From the NCBI GenBank assembly GCA_022775085.1, contig JALFJQ010000064.1:42146-106145 (forward strand): 64,000 nucleotides of DNA, given 5' to 3'. The stretch is from Clostridiales bacterium. GTDB lineage: Bacteria > Bacillota > Clostridia > Oscillospirales > Oscillospiraceae. Made by a program: the position numbers and the translations under genes. Every line of letters begins with the position of its first letter. The first letter of the stretch is position 1. Positions 25,060 through 33,225 of the stretch are shown in pieces. The notes under the pieces were generated by a model. That model saw nothing but the letters and a program-made list of their open reading frames with translations, made no database searches and was not told the origin of the DNA.

Positions 25060-26073
25060 ATGACGGTAAAAGAGGAACTGGAACGGTTGGAGCATAAGCG
25101 GCTGAATCCTCTGGCTGCCTTTGCCGACGAAAGCCGGGGCCGGCCCCGGTATGAGGAGCCTCGGGAGGAGGACGTGCGCACCTGCTATCAGCGGGACATT
25201 GACCGCATCGTCCACAGCAAGGCCTTCCGCCGCCTGATGCACAAGACCCAGGTGTTCCTGCAGCCCGAAGGCGACCACTACCGTACACGTATGACCCACA
25301 CCCTTGAGGTCTCCCGCATCGCGGGCACCATCACCCGGGCGCTGGGCCTGAACGAAGACCTGTCGGAAGCCATTGCCATGGGCCACGATCTGGGTCATAC
25401 CCCCTTTGGCCACGCTGGAGAAGCGGCCTTGTCCCAATGTATGGGAAAGCCCTTTCGCCACAACGAGCAGAGCCTGCGGGTGGTGGACGTACTGGAAAAA
25501 GATGGCATGGGACTGAATCTGACTTATGAAGTCCGCATGGGCATTGTCGGACACACCGGGGAAACCTGGCCGGAAACTTTGGAGGGACAGATCGTTCGCC
25601 GCAGCGATCAGATCGCCTACGTCAATCACGACATCGATGACGCTGTCCGTGCCGGAATTCTCACAAATGAAGACTTGCCGCGGGACATTACGGACATTTT
25701 AGGCTACACGCACAGCAGCCGCATTAACACCTTGGTGACGGACATCATCCGTACCTCCCGGGAAGCTGGCTCCATTTGCCTGACCCCACAGGTGGAGAAA
25801 GCGCTGAAAGACCTTCGCGCCTTCATGTTTGAGCGGGTCTACCGCAATCCTGTGGCAAAGGGGGAGGAGAGTAAGGCCAAAGCCATGCTGGCAAGGCTCT
25901 TTGAATACTACATCGCTCACCCCGAAGCCCTGCCGGAGGATTTTCAGCCCCAGCTGTCCTTCGACGGCATGGAGCGCACGGTCTGCGACTACATCGCCGG
26001 TATGACGGACAATTACGCCGTGGACAAATATACCGAAATTTTCATTCCCATGGGCTGGAACGTCCGGGGATAA
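25060..26073 (+). CDS. dgt: Deoxyguanosinetriphosphate triphosphohydrolase-like protein
   Basis: HD-domain dNTP triphosphohydrolase that removes triphosphate from dGTP or other dNTPs and so tunes nucleotide pools. 337 residues. The HD metal site is clear: TRMTHTLEVSRIA (first His) and AMGHDLGHTPFGHAGE (HD pair), with a later Asp in QIAYVNHDIDDAVR. N-terminal YQRDIDRIVHSKAFRRLMHK is typical. ATG at 25060 with GGGGGTG upstream. It precedes dnaG by 42 bases, an arrangement seen in other Firmicutes. Confidence 0.94.
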   Translation: MTVKEELERLEHKRLNPLAAFADESRGRPRYEEPREEDVRTCYQRDIDRIVHSKAFRRLMHKTQVFLQPEGDHYRTRMTHTLEVSRIAGTITRALGLNEDLSEAIAMGHDLGHTPFGHAGEAALSQCMGKPFRHNEQSLRVVDVLEKDGMGLNLTYEVRMGIVGHTGETWPETLEGQIVRRSDQIAYVNHDIDDAVRAGILTNEDLPRDITDILGYTHSSRINTLVTDIIRTSREAGSICLTPQVEKALKDLRAFMFERVYRNPVAKGEESKAKAMLARLFEYYIAHPEALPEDFQPQLSFDGMERTVCDYIAGMTDNYAVDKYTEIFIPMGWNVRG

Positions 26074-26084
26074 TGTGCTATAAT
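26056..26084 (+). promoter_or_regulatory. Possible promoter of dnaG with extended -10
   Basis: TGGAAC, 17-base spacer, TATAAT, with TG one base before the -10. It overlaps the end of dgt. The weak -35 is compensated by the extended -10. Confidence 0.45.
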
Positions 26085-26115
26085 ATGTGCTCCGAAAACA
26101 GAGAGGAGGGGGAAT

Positions 26116-27870
26116 ATGGCGTTTCCACCGGCATTTTTGGACGAGCTGACCGCCCGGAATCCAATTGAAGATGTGGTGGGGCAGTATGTGAATCTGAAGC
26201 GTTCCGGCTCCAATCTGTTCGGCCTGTGCCCCTTCCACGGGGAGAAGACCGCCTCCTTCTCCGTAGCTCCCGACAAGGGCATCTACTATTGCTTCGGCTG
26301 TCACAAGGGCGGAAATGTCATCAATTTTGAGATGGAGATCGAGGGCCTGAGCTATCCCGATGCCGTTCGTGCCCTTGCCAAACGGGCTGGGCTTGAGGTG
26401 CCGGAGGACGAGCAGTACCAGTCCCGCTACCGCCAGCAGGAGCGGCTGTGGGCGCTGCACAAGGAAGCGGCCAGGTTCTATCACAGCCAGCTCTACGCAC
26501 CCATCGGTGCGAACGCTCTGCAATATGCCGCCGGGCGGGGAATGCCCAAGTCCATTCTGACAAAATTCGGCATTGGTTACGCCCCAGACAGCTGGACGGC
26601 GCTGGTGGACTGGCTCCGAAAGAAAGGTTATACCGATCAGGAGCTGCGGGATTCCGGCCTTGTTACCGTCTCCCGGAAAAACGGCAATCTCTTTGACCGC
26701 TTCCGAGATCGGCTGATGTTTCCTATTATCGACGTGCGGGGCAACGTCATCGGTTTCGGCGGACGTATTATGAACAATCAGGATAAATCTGCCGCAAAAT
26801 ACTTAAATTCCCCGGAAACCCTGATTTTTAACAAGCGGAAGAACCTGTTTGCCCTGAATCTTGCGAAAAAGAGCAAGCTGGGCTACTTAATATTGGTGGA
26901 GGGCTACATGGACGCCATCGCCCTGCACCAGTTTGGCTTTGACTGCGCCGTAGCATCCCTAGGCACCGCCCTGACCGAGGATGGAGCCAATCTGCTCTCC
27001 CGCTACACGGAGCAGGTGGTGCTGATCTACGACGGCGACGAGGCGGGCCAGAACGCCACCAAGCGGGCCATCCCCATTCTGGAAAAGGCCGGTTTGCAGG
27101 TAAAGGTGCTGCAAATGCGGGACGCCAAAGACCCGGATGAATACCTGAAAAAATTCGGCGCTGACCGCTTTAAGCTCCTTCTGGAGGAATCCTCCAACCG
27201 GGTGGAATACCAATTAAACGCCATTCGGAAAAAATACGACCTGCGGGACGATGATCAGAAGGTAAAATATTTGCAGGAGTCTGCCGATCTGCTCAGCAAA
27301 ATTGGCAGTTCTGTTCGGCGCGAGGTCTATGGTAACCGAGTGGCAGAAACAGCAGGTATTAATGCGGATGCCATGGAATTGGAAATCCGCAGAGCCCGTG
27401 AGCGAAAGATTAAGCATGAAGATAGAAAATGGGAACGTGAAGCAGTACAGCCTGTCCGAAGCATCCAACCTAAAGAACGCTCTCTCCGATACGATAATGT
27501 GAAATCCGCAATGGCTGAGGAAATGGTGCTCAGCCAAATCCTTACGGAACCAGCATTGTTAGCAGAAATACCGGAGCTAAAACCGGAGATGTTTTCGGCG
27601 GAAGCTCTGGGAAAAGCATTTTCCCAGCTTTCCGAACGCTACCGGCAGGGACTGGAAGTCTCTCTGTCCGGCCTAACGGACTTTACCCCGGAGGAAATGT
27701 CACACCTTGCCGGAATCAGCCAGCGATTGCAAGGACCCGTGAACCATCAGGGCCTTGCAGACTGCGCTCGTACCATTCGAGAGGAATACCAGAAATCCCA
27801 GACAAAAACCATGGACGATATTATGCTTTATCGTGAAAAAATGCAAAAGAGCAAAGGAACAAAGCCATGA
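26116..27870 (+). CDS. dnaG: DNA primase
   Basis: Makes RNA primers for DNA replication. 584 residues: CHC2 zinc-binding domain at 1-95 (CPFHGEKTASF, YYCFGCHKGG), N-terminal catalytic part, TOPRIM domain at about 260-340 (LILVEGYMDAI, VLIYDGDEAGQNA), and a C-terminal DnaB-binding region. The linker between TOPRIM and C-terminus (about 27230-27560) is visibly less GC-rich than the rest, fitting a fast-evolving hinge. Overlaps the sigma factor gene by four bases: the macromolecular-synthesis operon. Confidence 0.96.
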   Translation: MAFPPAFLDELTARNPIEDVVGQYVNLKRSGSNLFGLCPFHGEKTASFSVAPDKGIYYCFGCHKGGNVINFEMEIEGLSYPDAVRALAKRAGLEVPEDEQYQSRYRQQERLWALHKEAARFYHSQLYAPIGANALQYAAGRGMPKSILTKFGIGYAPDSWTALVDWLRKKGYTDQELRDSGLVTVSRKNGNLFDRFRDRLMFPIIDVRGNVIGFGGRIMNNQDKSAAKYLNSPETLIFNKRKNLFALNLAKKSKLGYLILVEGYMDAIALHQFGFDCAVASLGTALTEDGANLLSRYTEQVVLIYDGDEAGQNATKRAIPILEKAGLQVKVLQMRDAKDPDEYLKKFGADRFKLLLEESSNRVEYQLNAIRKKYDLRDDDQKVKYLQESADLLSKIGSSVRREVYGNRVAETAGINADAMELEIRRARERKIKHEDRKWEREAVQPVRSIQPKERSLRYDNVKSAMAEEMVLSQILTEPALLAEIPELKPEMFSAEALGKAFSQLSERYRQGLEVSLSGLTDFTPEEMSHLAGISQRLQGPVNHQGLADCARTIREEYQKSQTKTMDDIMLYREKMQKSKGTKP

Positions 27871-28739
27871 CAGAGCTTTTGGACAAAGATACAGACCTGC
27901 CAATCAGTGCCGGTGAGGACGATATGCGCCAATTTCTGCGGGAGATCCGCACCTACCCCCGACTGACTGCCGAGGAGGAAAAGGAGCTGGCCCGCCGCTG
28001 CGCCGAGGGAGACGAGGATGCCATCCGACAGATGGTGGGTTCCAACCTGCGGCTGGTGGTCAGCATCGCCCGGGAGTACGCCGGACGGGGCGTGGCCCTG
28101 ATGGATTTAATTCAGGAGGGCAGCATCGGCCTGCTGGCGGCGGCCCGGAAATTCGACTATACGCTGGACTACCGGTTCTCTACCTACGCTACCAAGTGGA
28201 TACGGCAGGGCGTGACCCGGTGCCTTATCAACCACGGCTGTCCCATCCGGGTGCCCCTGCATACCGCAGAAAAAATGCGGGCGGTGCAGGCGGCGAAGAA
28301 TGCCCTGACCCAGGAGAGCGGCGAGGAACCCACTACCGAACAGATCGCGAGACGTGTGGGACTGCCGGAGGAGAAGGTCAAAGAACTGATCCGCCTTGCG
28401 CCGGACGTGTGCTCGCTGGATGTACCCACCGGCGAGGATGACGACGGTGTACTGGGCGCACTGGTGGAAGATTCCCTGTCTCCCCAGCCCTATCAGGAGC
28501 TGGTGCGGCAGGAGCTGGAAAAAACCATGCAGAGTCTGCTGTCCCGGCTGAATGAGCGTCAGCAGAAAATCCTGCGTCTCCACTTTGGCATGGAGGATGG
28601 TGTATGCTACTCTCTGGAGGAAATTGGAAAAAAGCTGGGCATCTCCAAGGAGCGGGTGCGGCAGATCGAACGTCAGGCCATGGATAAACTGCAAAAAGAG
28701 GGAGAAAGCCTCGGATTGGAGGATTTTTTGAATGAATAA
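27867..28739 (+). CDS. Sigma-70 family RNA polymerase sigma factor (RpoD-like, lacks region 1.1)
   Basis: 290-residue sigma factor in the place where rpoD normally follows dnaG. Region 1.2 at about 18-45 (DDMRQFLREIRTYPRLTAEE), region 2 at about 55-125 (SNLRLVVSIAREYAGRG, LMDLIQEGS, YRFSTYATKWIRQGVTR), region 3, and region 4 at about 230-285 with the helix-turn-helix LGISKERVRQIERQAMDKL. Regions 2.3-2.4 resemble housekeeping sigma factors (FSTYATKWIRQ), but the acidic region 1.1 is absent and the -10 recognition segment INHGCPIRVP differs from the usual RTIRIP. It may be the principal sigma or a close paralogue. A second, degenerate sigma gene overlaps its end by eight bases. Confidence 0.9.
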   Translation: MTELLDKDTDLPISAGEDDMRQFLREIRTYPRLTAEEEKELARRCAEGDEDAIRQMVGSNLRLVVSIAREYAGRGVALMDLIQEGSIGLLAAARKFDYTLDYRFSTYATKWIRQGVTRCLINHGCPIRVPLHTAEKMRAVQAAKNALTQESGEEPTTEQIARRVGLPEEKVKELIRLAPDVCSLDVPTGEDDDGVLGALVEDSLSPQPYQELVRQELEKTMQSLLSRLNERQQKILRLHFGMEDGVCYSLEEIGKKLGISKERVRQIERQAMDKLQKEGESLGLEDFLNE

Positions 28740-29751
28740 TCTGGATTTTTCCTTTGAACCGGATCCCTGGGATACCTTTCGGATGTCGCTGAATCAGGGA
28801 GATACCGTATCCGCTGCCCAGATTCTGACCATTCTGGAAGGGGAGGACGGCCAGACGCTGGAGAATGCCCTTCAGGATCTGGAAACCGCCTGTGTCAGGC
28901 TGGATATTTCCGATCTGCCGAAAGACGGCGGAAGTGGGGACACGGCGGTGCGGCTGAAACAGGAAGTCCAGCTGGTGCGGGAAGGTCTGGACCCCAAGGC
29001 TTTGGAGCCAAACGACCCGCTGCGGCTGTACCTGGAAGAAGTGACAGCGATCCCCGCCTGCGGTGATGAGCAGATTCTGGCACAGAGCGGCGGTTCCGCG
29101 GAAGCGATGACCAATCTGGGCCTGCGCCGGGTCATCGAATTGGCACAGGAATACGTGGGCTACGGTGTCCTCCTGATGGATTTGATTCAGGAGGGAAGCC
29201 TCGGACTGTGGCAGGCCATCGGCTGCTACCGGGACGGAGATTACGCCGCCCACCGGGACCGCTGGATACACTTCTATCTTGCCCGTGCCGTGATTTTGCA
29301 GGCTCACGCCAGCGGCATCGGCCAGAAAATGCGCCGGGCCATGGAGGATTACCGGCAGGTGGACGAGCGCCTGCTCTCCGAACTGGGCCGCAACCCCACC
29401 ATTGAGGAAATCGCGGAAGAGCTGCATATGAGCGTGGAGGAGATCCAAAGCGTCCGAAAAATGATGGACAATGCCCGGATGCTGGACAAGGCTGTGCGCC
29501 CCGAGGAAGAGGAGGAAGACCCGGAGGCGGAGCAGGCAGTGCAGGATACGGCCCTGTTTCAGATGCGCCAGCGCATCGGTGATCTGCTGTCTAATTTGGA
29601 CGAGAGTGACGCAAAACTTCTTACGCTGCGCTTCGGTCTGGAAGGCGGCAAGCCAGCCAGTCCGGAGGAAGCCGGCAGACTGCTGGGCATGACCGCACAG
29701 GACGTGCTGGCCCGGGAGGCCAAGGCTCTCGCAAAGCTGAGAAACGGATAA
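28732..29751 (+). CDS. Degenerate sigma-70-like protein with region-1.1-like N-terminus
   Basis: 339 residues. The N-terminus (SLNQGDTVSAAQILTILEG, ALQDLETACVRLDISDLP) has the pattern of sigma region 1.1. Region 1.2 follows at about 93 (DPLRLYLEEVTAIP), then region 2.1-2.2 (LGLRRVIELAQEYVGYG, LMDLIQEGSLGLWQA), clearly paralogous to the upstream gene. But regions 2.3-2.4 are rewritten (RDRWIHFYLARAVILQA replaces the FSTYATKWIRQ block), and in region 4.2 the recognition helix reads MTAQDVLAREAKALAKL, without the ERVRQIE of active factors. So polymerase binding may persist while DNA recognition is doubtful. Overlaps the previous gene by eight bases, with GGAGG about nine bases before the ATG: translational coupling. 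A possible anti-sigma, co-sigma or specialised factor; the role is unknown. Confidence 0.85.
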   Translation: MNNLDFSFEPDPWDTFRMSLNQGDTVSAAQILTILEGEDGQTLENALQDLETACVRLDISDLPKDGGSGDTAVRLKQEVQLVREGLDPKALEPNDPLRLYLEEVTAIPACGDEQILAQSGGSAEAMTNLGLRRVIELAQEYVGYGVLLMDLIQEGSLGLWQAIGCYRDGDYAAHRDRWIHFYLARAVILQAHASGIGQKMRRAMEDYRQVDERLLSELGRNPTIEEIAEELHMSVEEIQSVRKMMDNARMLDKAVRPEEEEEDPEAEQAVQDTALFQMRQRIGDLLSNLDESDAKLLTLRFGLEGGKPASPEEAGRLLGMTAQDVLAREAKALAKLRNG

Positions 29752-29766
29752 AAAGGAAGGATTTTT

Positions 29767-30447
29767 ATGGCAAAGAAAATTTCTATCGCCATCGACGGCC
29801 CTGCCGGCGCGGGCAAGAGCACCATCGCCCGCCGTCTGGCGGCTGAAATGGGCTATCATTATGTGGATACCGGTGCGATCTACCGCACCGTGGCCTACTT
29901 TTTTGACCTGTGGGGCGTTTCTCCAAAGGATATTGACGGCATCACCCGTTACATCGACGAGTTGACCATCCGCATTGAATATGATGCCGAGGGTGTCCAG
30001 CACATGATTATGAACGGTATGGACGTGACGAACGACATCCGCACCCAGGAGATCTCCCAGAAGGCCAGTATTATTTCTGCCCACGCCATTGTCCGGGATA
30101 TGCTTCTCGATATGCAGCGGGAAGTGGCAGAGCAGCACAACGTCATCATGGACGGCCGGGACATCGGTTCCGTGGTGTTGCCCAAGGCTACGGTAAAGTT
30201 CTTCCTTACAGCGTCTCCGGAGGTTCGTGCCCGCCGCCGTACCAAAGAACTGCTGGAAAAGGGGCAGAAGGCGGATTATGAGAAGATTTTGAAGGAAATT
30301 CAGCAGCGCGACTTCCAGGACACCCACCGGGAGGTGGCACCCCTGAAAATGACCCGGGACTCCGTCAAGCTGGATACCTCCGACATGGGCATCGACCAGG
30401 TCATCGCCGCCATGAAGGAAACCATCGCGAAGAAGGTGGCCCAATGA
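29767..30447 (+). CDS. cmk: Cytidylate kinase
   Basis: Phosphorylates CMP and dCMP to the diphosphates. 226 residues, cytosolic P-loop kinase: IDGPAGAGKSTIARRLA at the N-terminus, VDTGAIYRTVAYF, and MDGRDIGSVVLP with the conserved Arg-Asp. C-terminal QQRDFQDTHREVAPLKM is typical. AAGGAAGG before the ATG. Overlaps the ispH-rpsA fusion by four bases; cmk next to rpsA is a classic bacterial pairing. Confidence 0.97.
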   Translation: MAKKISIAIDGPAGAGKSTIARRLAAEMGYHYVDTGAIYRTVAYFFDLWGVSPKDIDGITRYIDELTIRIEYDAEGVQHMIMNGMDVTNDIRTQEISQKASIISAHAIVRDMLLDMQREVAEQHNVIMDGRDIGSVVLPKATVKFFLTASPEVRARRRTKELLEKGQKADYEKILKEIQQRDFQDTHREVAPLKMTRDSVKLDTSDMGIDQVIAAMKETIAKKVAQ

Positions 30448-32384
30448 GCGTCCGGGTTGCGAAAAGCGCTGGATTCTGTTTCGGCGTCAGTCGGGCGGTG
30501 GAGCTGGTGGAGCAGGCTGCTCAGGCCGGGAAACAGGTGGCTACCCTCGGCCCCATTATCCACAACCGCCATGTGGTGGATAAATTTGAAAAAATGGGCA
30601 TCCGGGTTATCAATGCCCCGGAGGAGGCGCTGCCGGGGGAGACGGTGATTATCCGCTCCCATGGCGTCAGCCGTGCGGTGTATGAGCGGCTGGAAGCGCA
30701 GAATGTGGAAGTAATCGACGCCACCTGCCCCTTCGTTAAACGCATTCATACCATCGTCAGCCGGGCTGAGGAAGAGGGGAGACTGCCCATCATCATCGGC
30801 ACGCCCACCCATCCCGAGGTGGAGGGCATCGCCGGATGGTGCTCTGACTGCCGGGTATTTGCCGGCCCGGAGGACCTGAAAAAATGGGCAGAATCCGATG
30901 ATGCCTTGAAGAATTCGGCAATTTGCATAGTTTCACAGACAACAAGCACGGAATCTTTGTGGAAAACGTGCTGTGAAATTGCAAAAAAACAGTTTACTAA
31001 CTTGAAAATTTTTGATACAATATGTAGAGCAACTGAGTATAGGCAAAGCGAAGCAGCAGAATTGAGTGAAGTATGCCACGCAATGGTCGTTGTCGGAGAC
31101 CCCAGCAGTTCCAACACAGGCCGTCTCGCTATGATTTGCCGAGAACACTGCGATAAAGTCTTTCTGGTGGACAACGCCGCCGAGCTGAAAGCCGAGGACT
31201 TTTCCGGTGCTACTGATGTTGGAATCACTGCCGGTGCGTCGACTCCGGCGTGGATTATAAAGGAGGTCAACAAGACTATGAGCGAAATTACCAATGTTGA
31301 GGCTGTGCAGGAGGAGAACTTTGCCGAGCTTCTCGAGCAGTCCATCAAGACTTTAAATACAGGAGATAAGGTCGTTGGCACCGTTACCGGTATCGGTAAC
31401 ACCGAGGTTCAGGTGGATCTGGGCACCAAGCACGCCGGCTACATCCCTTATGACGAAGTCAGCACCGATCCTTCTGTGAAGCCCGAGGACGTTCTGAAGG
31501 TCGGCGACGAGATCGAAGTGTTCGTTGTCCGCGTCAACGATCAGGAGGGCACTGTGCAGCTGTCCAAGAAGAAGCTGGACGGCCTGAAGGTCTGGGACGA
31601 TATGGCTGCCTGGGTGGAGGACAAGACCACCGTGGAAGGCACCATCACCGAGGAGAACAAGGGTGGTCTGGTTGCCAATGTGAAGGGCATCCGCGTCTTT
31701 ATTCCCGCTTCCCAGTCCGGCATCGCCAAGGGCGGTGACATGACCGGCATGGTGGGCAAGACCGTGCAGATGAAGATCACCGAGGTCAACCGTGCCCGCC
31801 GCCGCGTTATCGGCTCCATCCGTGCCGTTTCCTCCGAGGCCCGCAAGGCTGCCCAGGAGAAGATCTGGAGCGAAATCGAGGTCGGCAAGAAGTACCACGG
31901 CGTTGTGAAGTCCCTGACTTCCTATGGCGCTTTCGTGGACATCGGCGGTGTGGACGGCATGGTTCACGTCTCCGAGCTGAGCTGGAACCGCATCAAGACT
32001 CCCGCTGATGTTGTGAAGGTCGGCGACGAGATCGATGTGTACGTCATCTCCTTCGACTCCGAGAAGCACAAGATTTCTCTGGGCTACAAGACCGCTGAGA
32101 TGAATCCTTGGAACCAGTTCATGACCAACTACTCCGTGGGCGATGTGGTGGACGCCAAGGTTGTCAAGCTTATGACCTTCGGTGCCTTCGCTGAGATCCT
32201 GCCCGGTGTGGACGGCCTAATCCACATTTCCCAGATCGCTGACCGCCGCATCGGCAAGCCCGAGGATGTACTGTCCGAGGGTCAGGATGTGAAGGTCAAG
32301 ATCACTGATGTGGATGCCGAGAACAAGCGCATCTCCCTGTCCATCCGCGCTCTGCTGGAGGACGGCGCTGAGGACGCTGAGTAA
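30444..32384 (+). CDS. ispH: IspH-ribosomal protein S1 fusion (HMBPP reductase / 30S S1)
   Basis: 646-residue bifunctional protein. Residues 1-275 are 4-hydroxy-3-methylbut-2-enyl diphosphate reductase, the last step of the MEP isoprenoid pathway, with the three iron-sulfur cysteines in SAGFCFGVSRAV, IDATCPFVKR and FDTICRATEYRQ. Residues from about 310 to the end are four S1 RNA-binding domains, each starting GDKVVGTVTGIGNTEVQV-like and ending in KRISLS-type strands (TVQLSKKK, RRRVIGSIR, KISLGYK, KRISLSIR). This fusion is known in Clostridia. The stretch 30901-31080 inside the IspH part is about 38% GC by my count and looks foreign to its surroundings. Overlaps cmk by four bases; terminator follows. 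Confidence 0.95.
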   Translation: MSVRVAKSAGFCFGVSRAVELVEQAAQAGKQVATLGPIIHNRHVVDKFEKMGIRVINAPEEALPGETVIIRSHGVSRAVYERLEAQNVEVIDATCPFVKRIHTIVSRAEEEGRLPIIIGTPTHPEVEGIAGWCSDCRVFAGPEDLKKWAESDDALKNSAICIVSQTTSTESLWKTCCEIAKKQFTNLKIFDTICRATEYRQSEAAELSEVCHAMVVVGDPSSSNTGRLAMICREHCDKVFLVDNAAELKAEDFSGATDVGITAGASTPAWIIKEVNKTMSEITNVEAVQEENFAELLEQSIKTLNTGDKVVGTVTGIGNTEVQVDLGTKHAGYIPYDEVSTDPSVKPEDVLKVGDEIEVFVVRVNDQEGTVQLSKKKLDGLKVWDDMAAWVEDKTTVEGTITEENKGGLVANVKGIRVFIPASQSGIAKGGDMTGMVGKTVQMKITEVNRARRRVIGSIRAVSSEARKAAQEKIWSEIEVGKKYHGVVKSLTSYGAFVDIGGVDGMVHVSELSWNRIKTPADVVKVGDEIDVYVISFDSEKHKISLGYKTAEMNPWNQFMTNYSVGDVVDAKVVKLMTFGAFAEILPGVDGLIHISQIADRRIGKPEDVLSEGQDVKVKITDVDAENKRISLSIRALLEDGAEDAE

Positions 32385-32397
32385 GGATGCATAATTT

Positions 32398-32430
32398 AAC
32401 CGGGGCTGCGCGGGTAGCCCCGGTTTTTTT
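32398..32430 (+). terminator. Terminator of the dnaG-sigma-cmk-ispH/rpsA run
   Basis: Perfect arms AACCGGGGCT and AGCCCCGGTT, then a T tract. Confidence 0.92.
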
Positions 32431-32472
32431 ACAGTGACATTTTGCGTTATACATACGAAGGATGTGAGCGAA

Positions 32473-32649
32473 ATGTATACGTTTCTGATTGTCATGGAAC
32501 TTCTTTGCACTGCCTTATGGACGTTCTACGGTTTCCGGGACGAAAATCGGTTTGACTTTGTTATCGCGGCTTTATGGCTTGTGGCTGCTCTGTTCAATAC
32601 AGTCATGAGTTGGAGGCAAAATAAGAAAAAAAGACAGGAGAAAAAATAG
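32473..32649 (+). CDS. Small membrane protein, 58 residues
   Basis: Function not recognised. Two hydrophobic helices (MYTFLIVMELLCTALWTFYG and FDFVIAALWLVAALFNTVMSW) joined by a short charged loop GFRDENR, with a strongly basic tail RQNKKKRQEKK. ATG at 32473 has AAGGATG upstream; an in-frame ATG at 32434 would add an unlikely N-terminus that overlaps the terminator. It ends exactly where the Dabb gene begins, so the two are coupled. Confidence 0.7.
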   Translation: MYTFLIVMELLCTALWTFYGFRDENRFDFVIAALWLVAALFNTVMSWRQNKKKRQEKK

Positions 32650-32931
32650 ATGGTTAAGCACATTGTTTTGTATACCTTCAAGGAAGGCGTCGATAAGGCG
32701 GAAGCGGTTAAGATTGTTGCTTCCGTTCTGGAGCCGCTGGTGGGCAAAATCCCCGGCCTTCTGAAAATGGAAATCCGTCAGGCCTATAACGGCATGGACT
32801 ACGCCCTGTATTCTGAATTTGAGAGCAAAGAGACCCTGACCGCCTATGCCACCCACCCCCTGCATCAGGAGGCCAAGACCCATTTCTTCCATTTGCTGGA
32901 CAGCCGCGTTGCCGCGGATTATGAAGTGTAA
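32650..32931 (+). CDS. Dabb family (stress-response A/B barrel) protein
   Basis: 93-residue dimeric alpha/beta-barrel protein. The start MVKHIVLYTFKEGVDK matches the Dabb signature (xHxVLFxxK), as does YALYSEFESKETLTAYATHP with the HPLHQE near the C-terminus. Family members act in stress response or as small enzymes; the specific role is unknown. Preceded by ACAGGAG. Confidence 0.88.
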   Translation: MVKHIVLYTFKEGVDKAEAVKIVASVLEPLVGKIPGLLKMEIRQAYNGMDYALYSEFESKETLTAYATHPLHQEAKTHFFHLLDSRVAADYEV

Positions 32932-32946
32932 GGAGAGGTAGGGACA

Positions 32947-33216
32947 ATGAAAGCAGTTGTTACCGTTGTGGGCAAGGACCGGGTTGGCATCATCGCCAAT
33001 GTCTGCACCGCCCTTGCCGGATTTGATGTCAATGTTCTGGACATCAACCAGACCGTCATGCAGGGCTACTTCACCATGATGATGGTGGTGGAGGTGTCCA
33101 CGTGCAACGTGCCTGTGGCTGAGCTGGTCACAAAAATGGACGAGCTGGGCAGGGAAATGGGCTTGTCCATCCGCGTCCAGCGGGAGGACATCTTTGAAGC
33201 CATGCACCGAATCTGA
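32947..33216 (+). CDS. ACT domain-containing protein (UPF0237)
   Basis: 89-residue single ACT domain: MKAVVTVVGKDRVGIIANV and NVLDINQTVMQGYFTMMMVV are diagnostic of the UPF0237/YjhC-type ACT proteins. Such domains bind amino acids and regulate partners. It is followed after nine bases by the PFL-family gene, a pairing conserved across many bacteria, which suggests they act together, though neither is characterised. Confidence 0.93.
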   Translation: MKAVVTVVGKDRVGIIANVCTALAGFDVNVLDINQTVMQGYFTMMMVVEVSTCNVPVAELVTKMDELGREMGLSIRVQREDIFEAMHRI

Positions 33217-33225
33217 GGTGAGTCC

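Noticed and set aside
27230..27560. Foreign segment in dnaG
   Set aside because: The lower GC coincides with the variable linker between TOPRIM and helicase-binding domains and is milder than the ispH patch.
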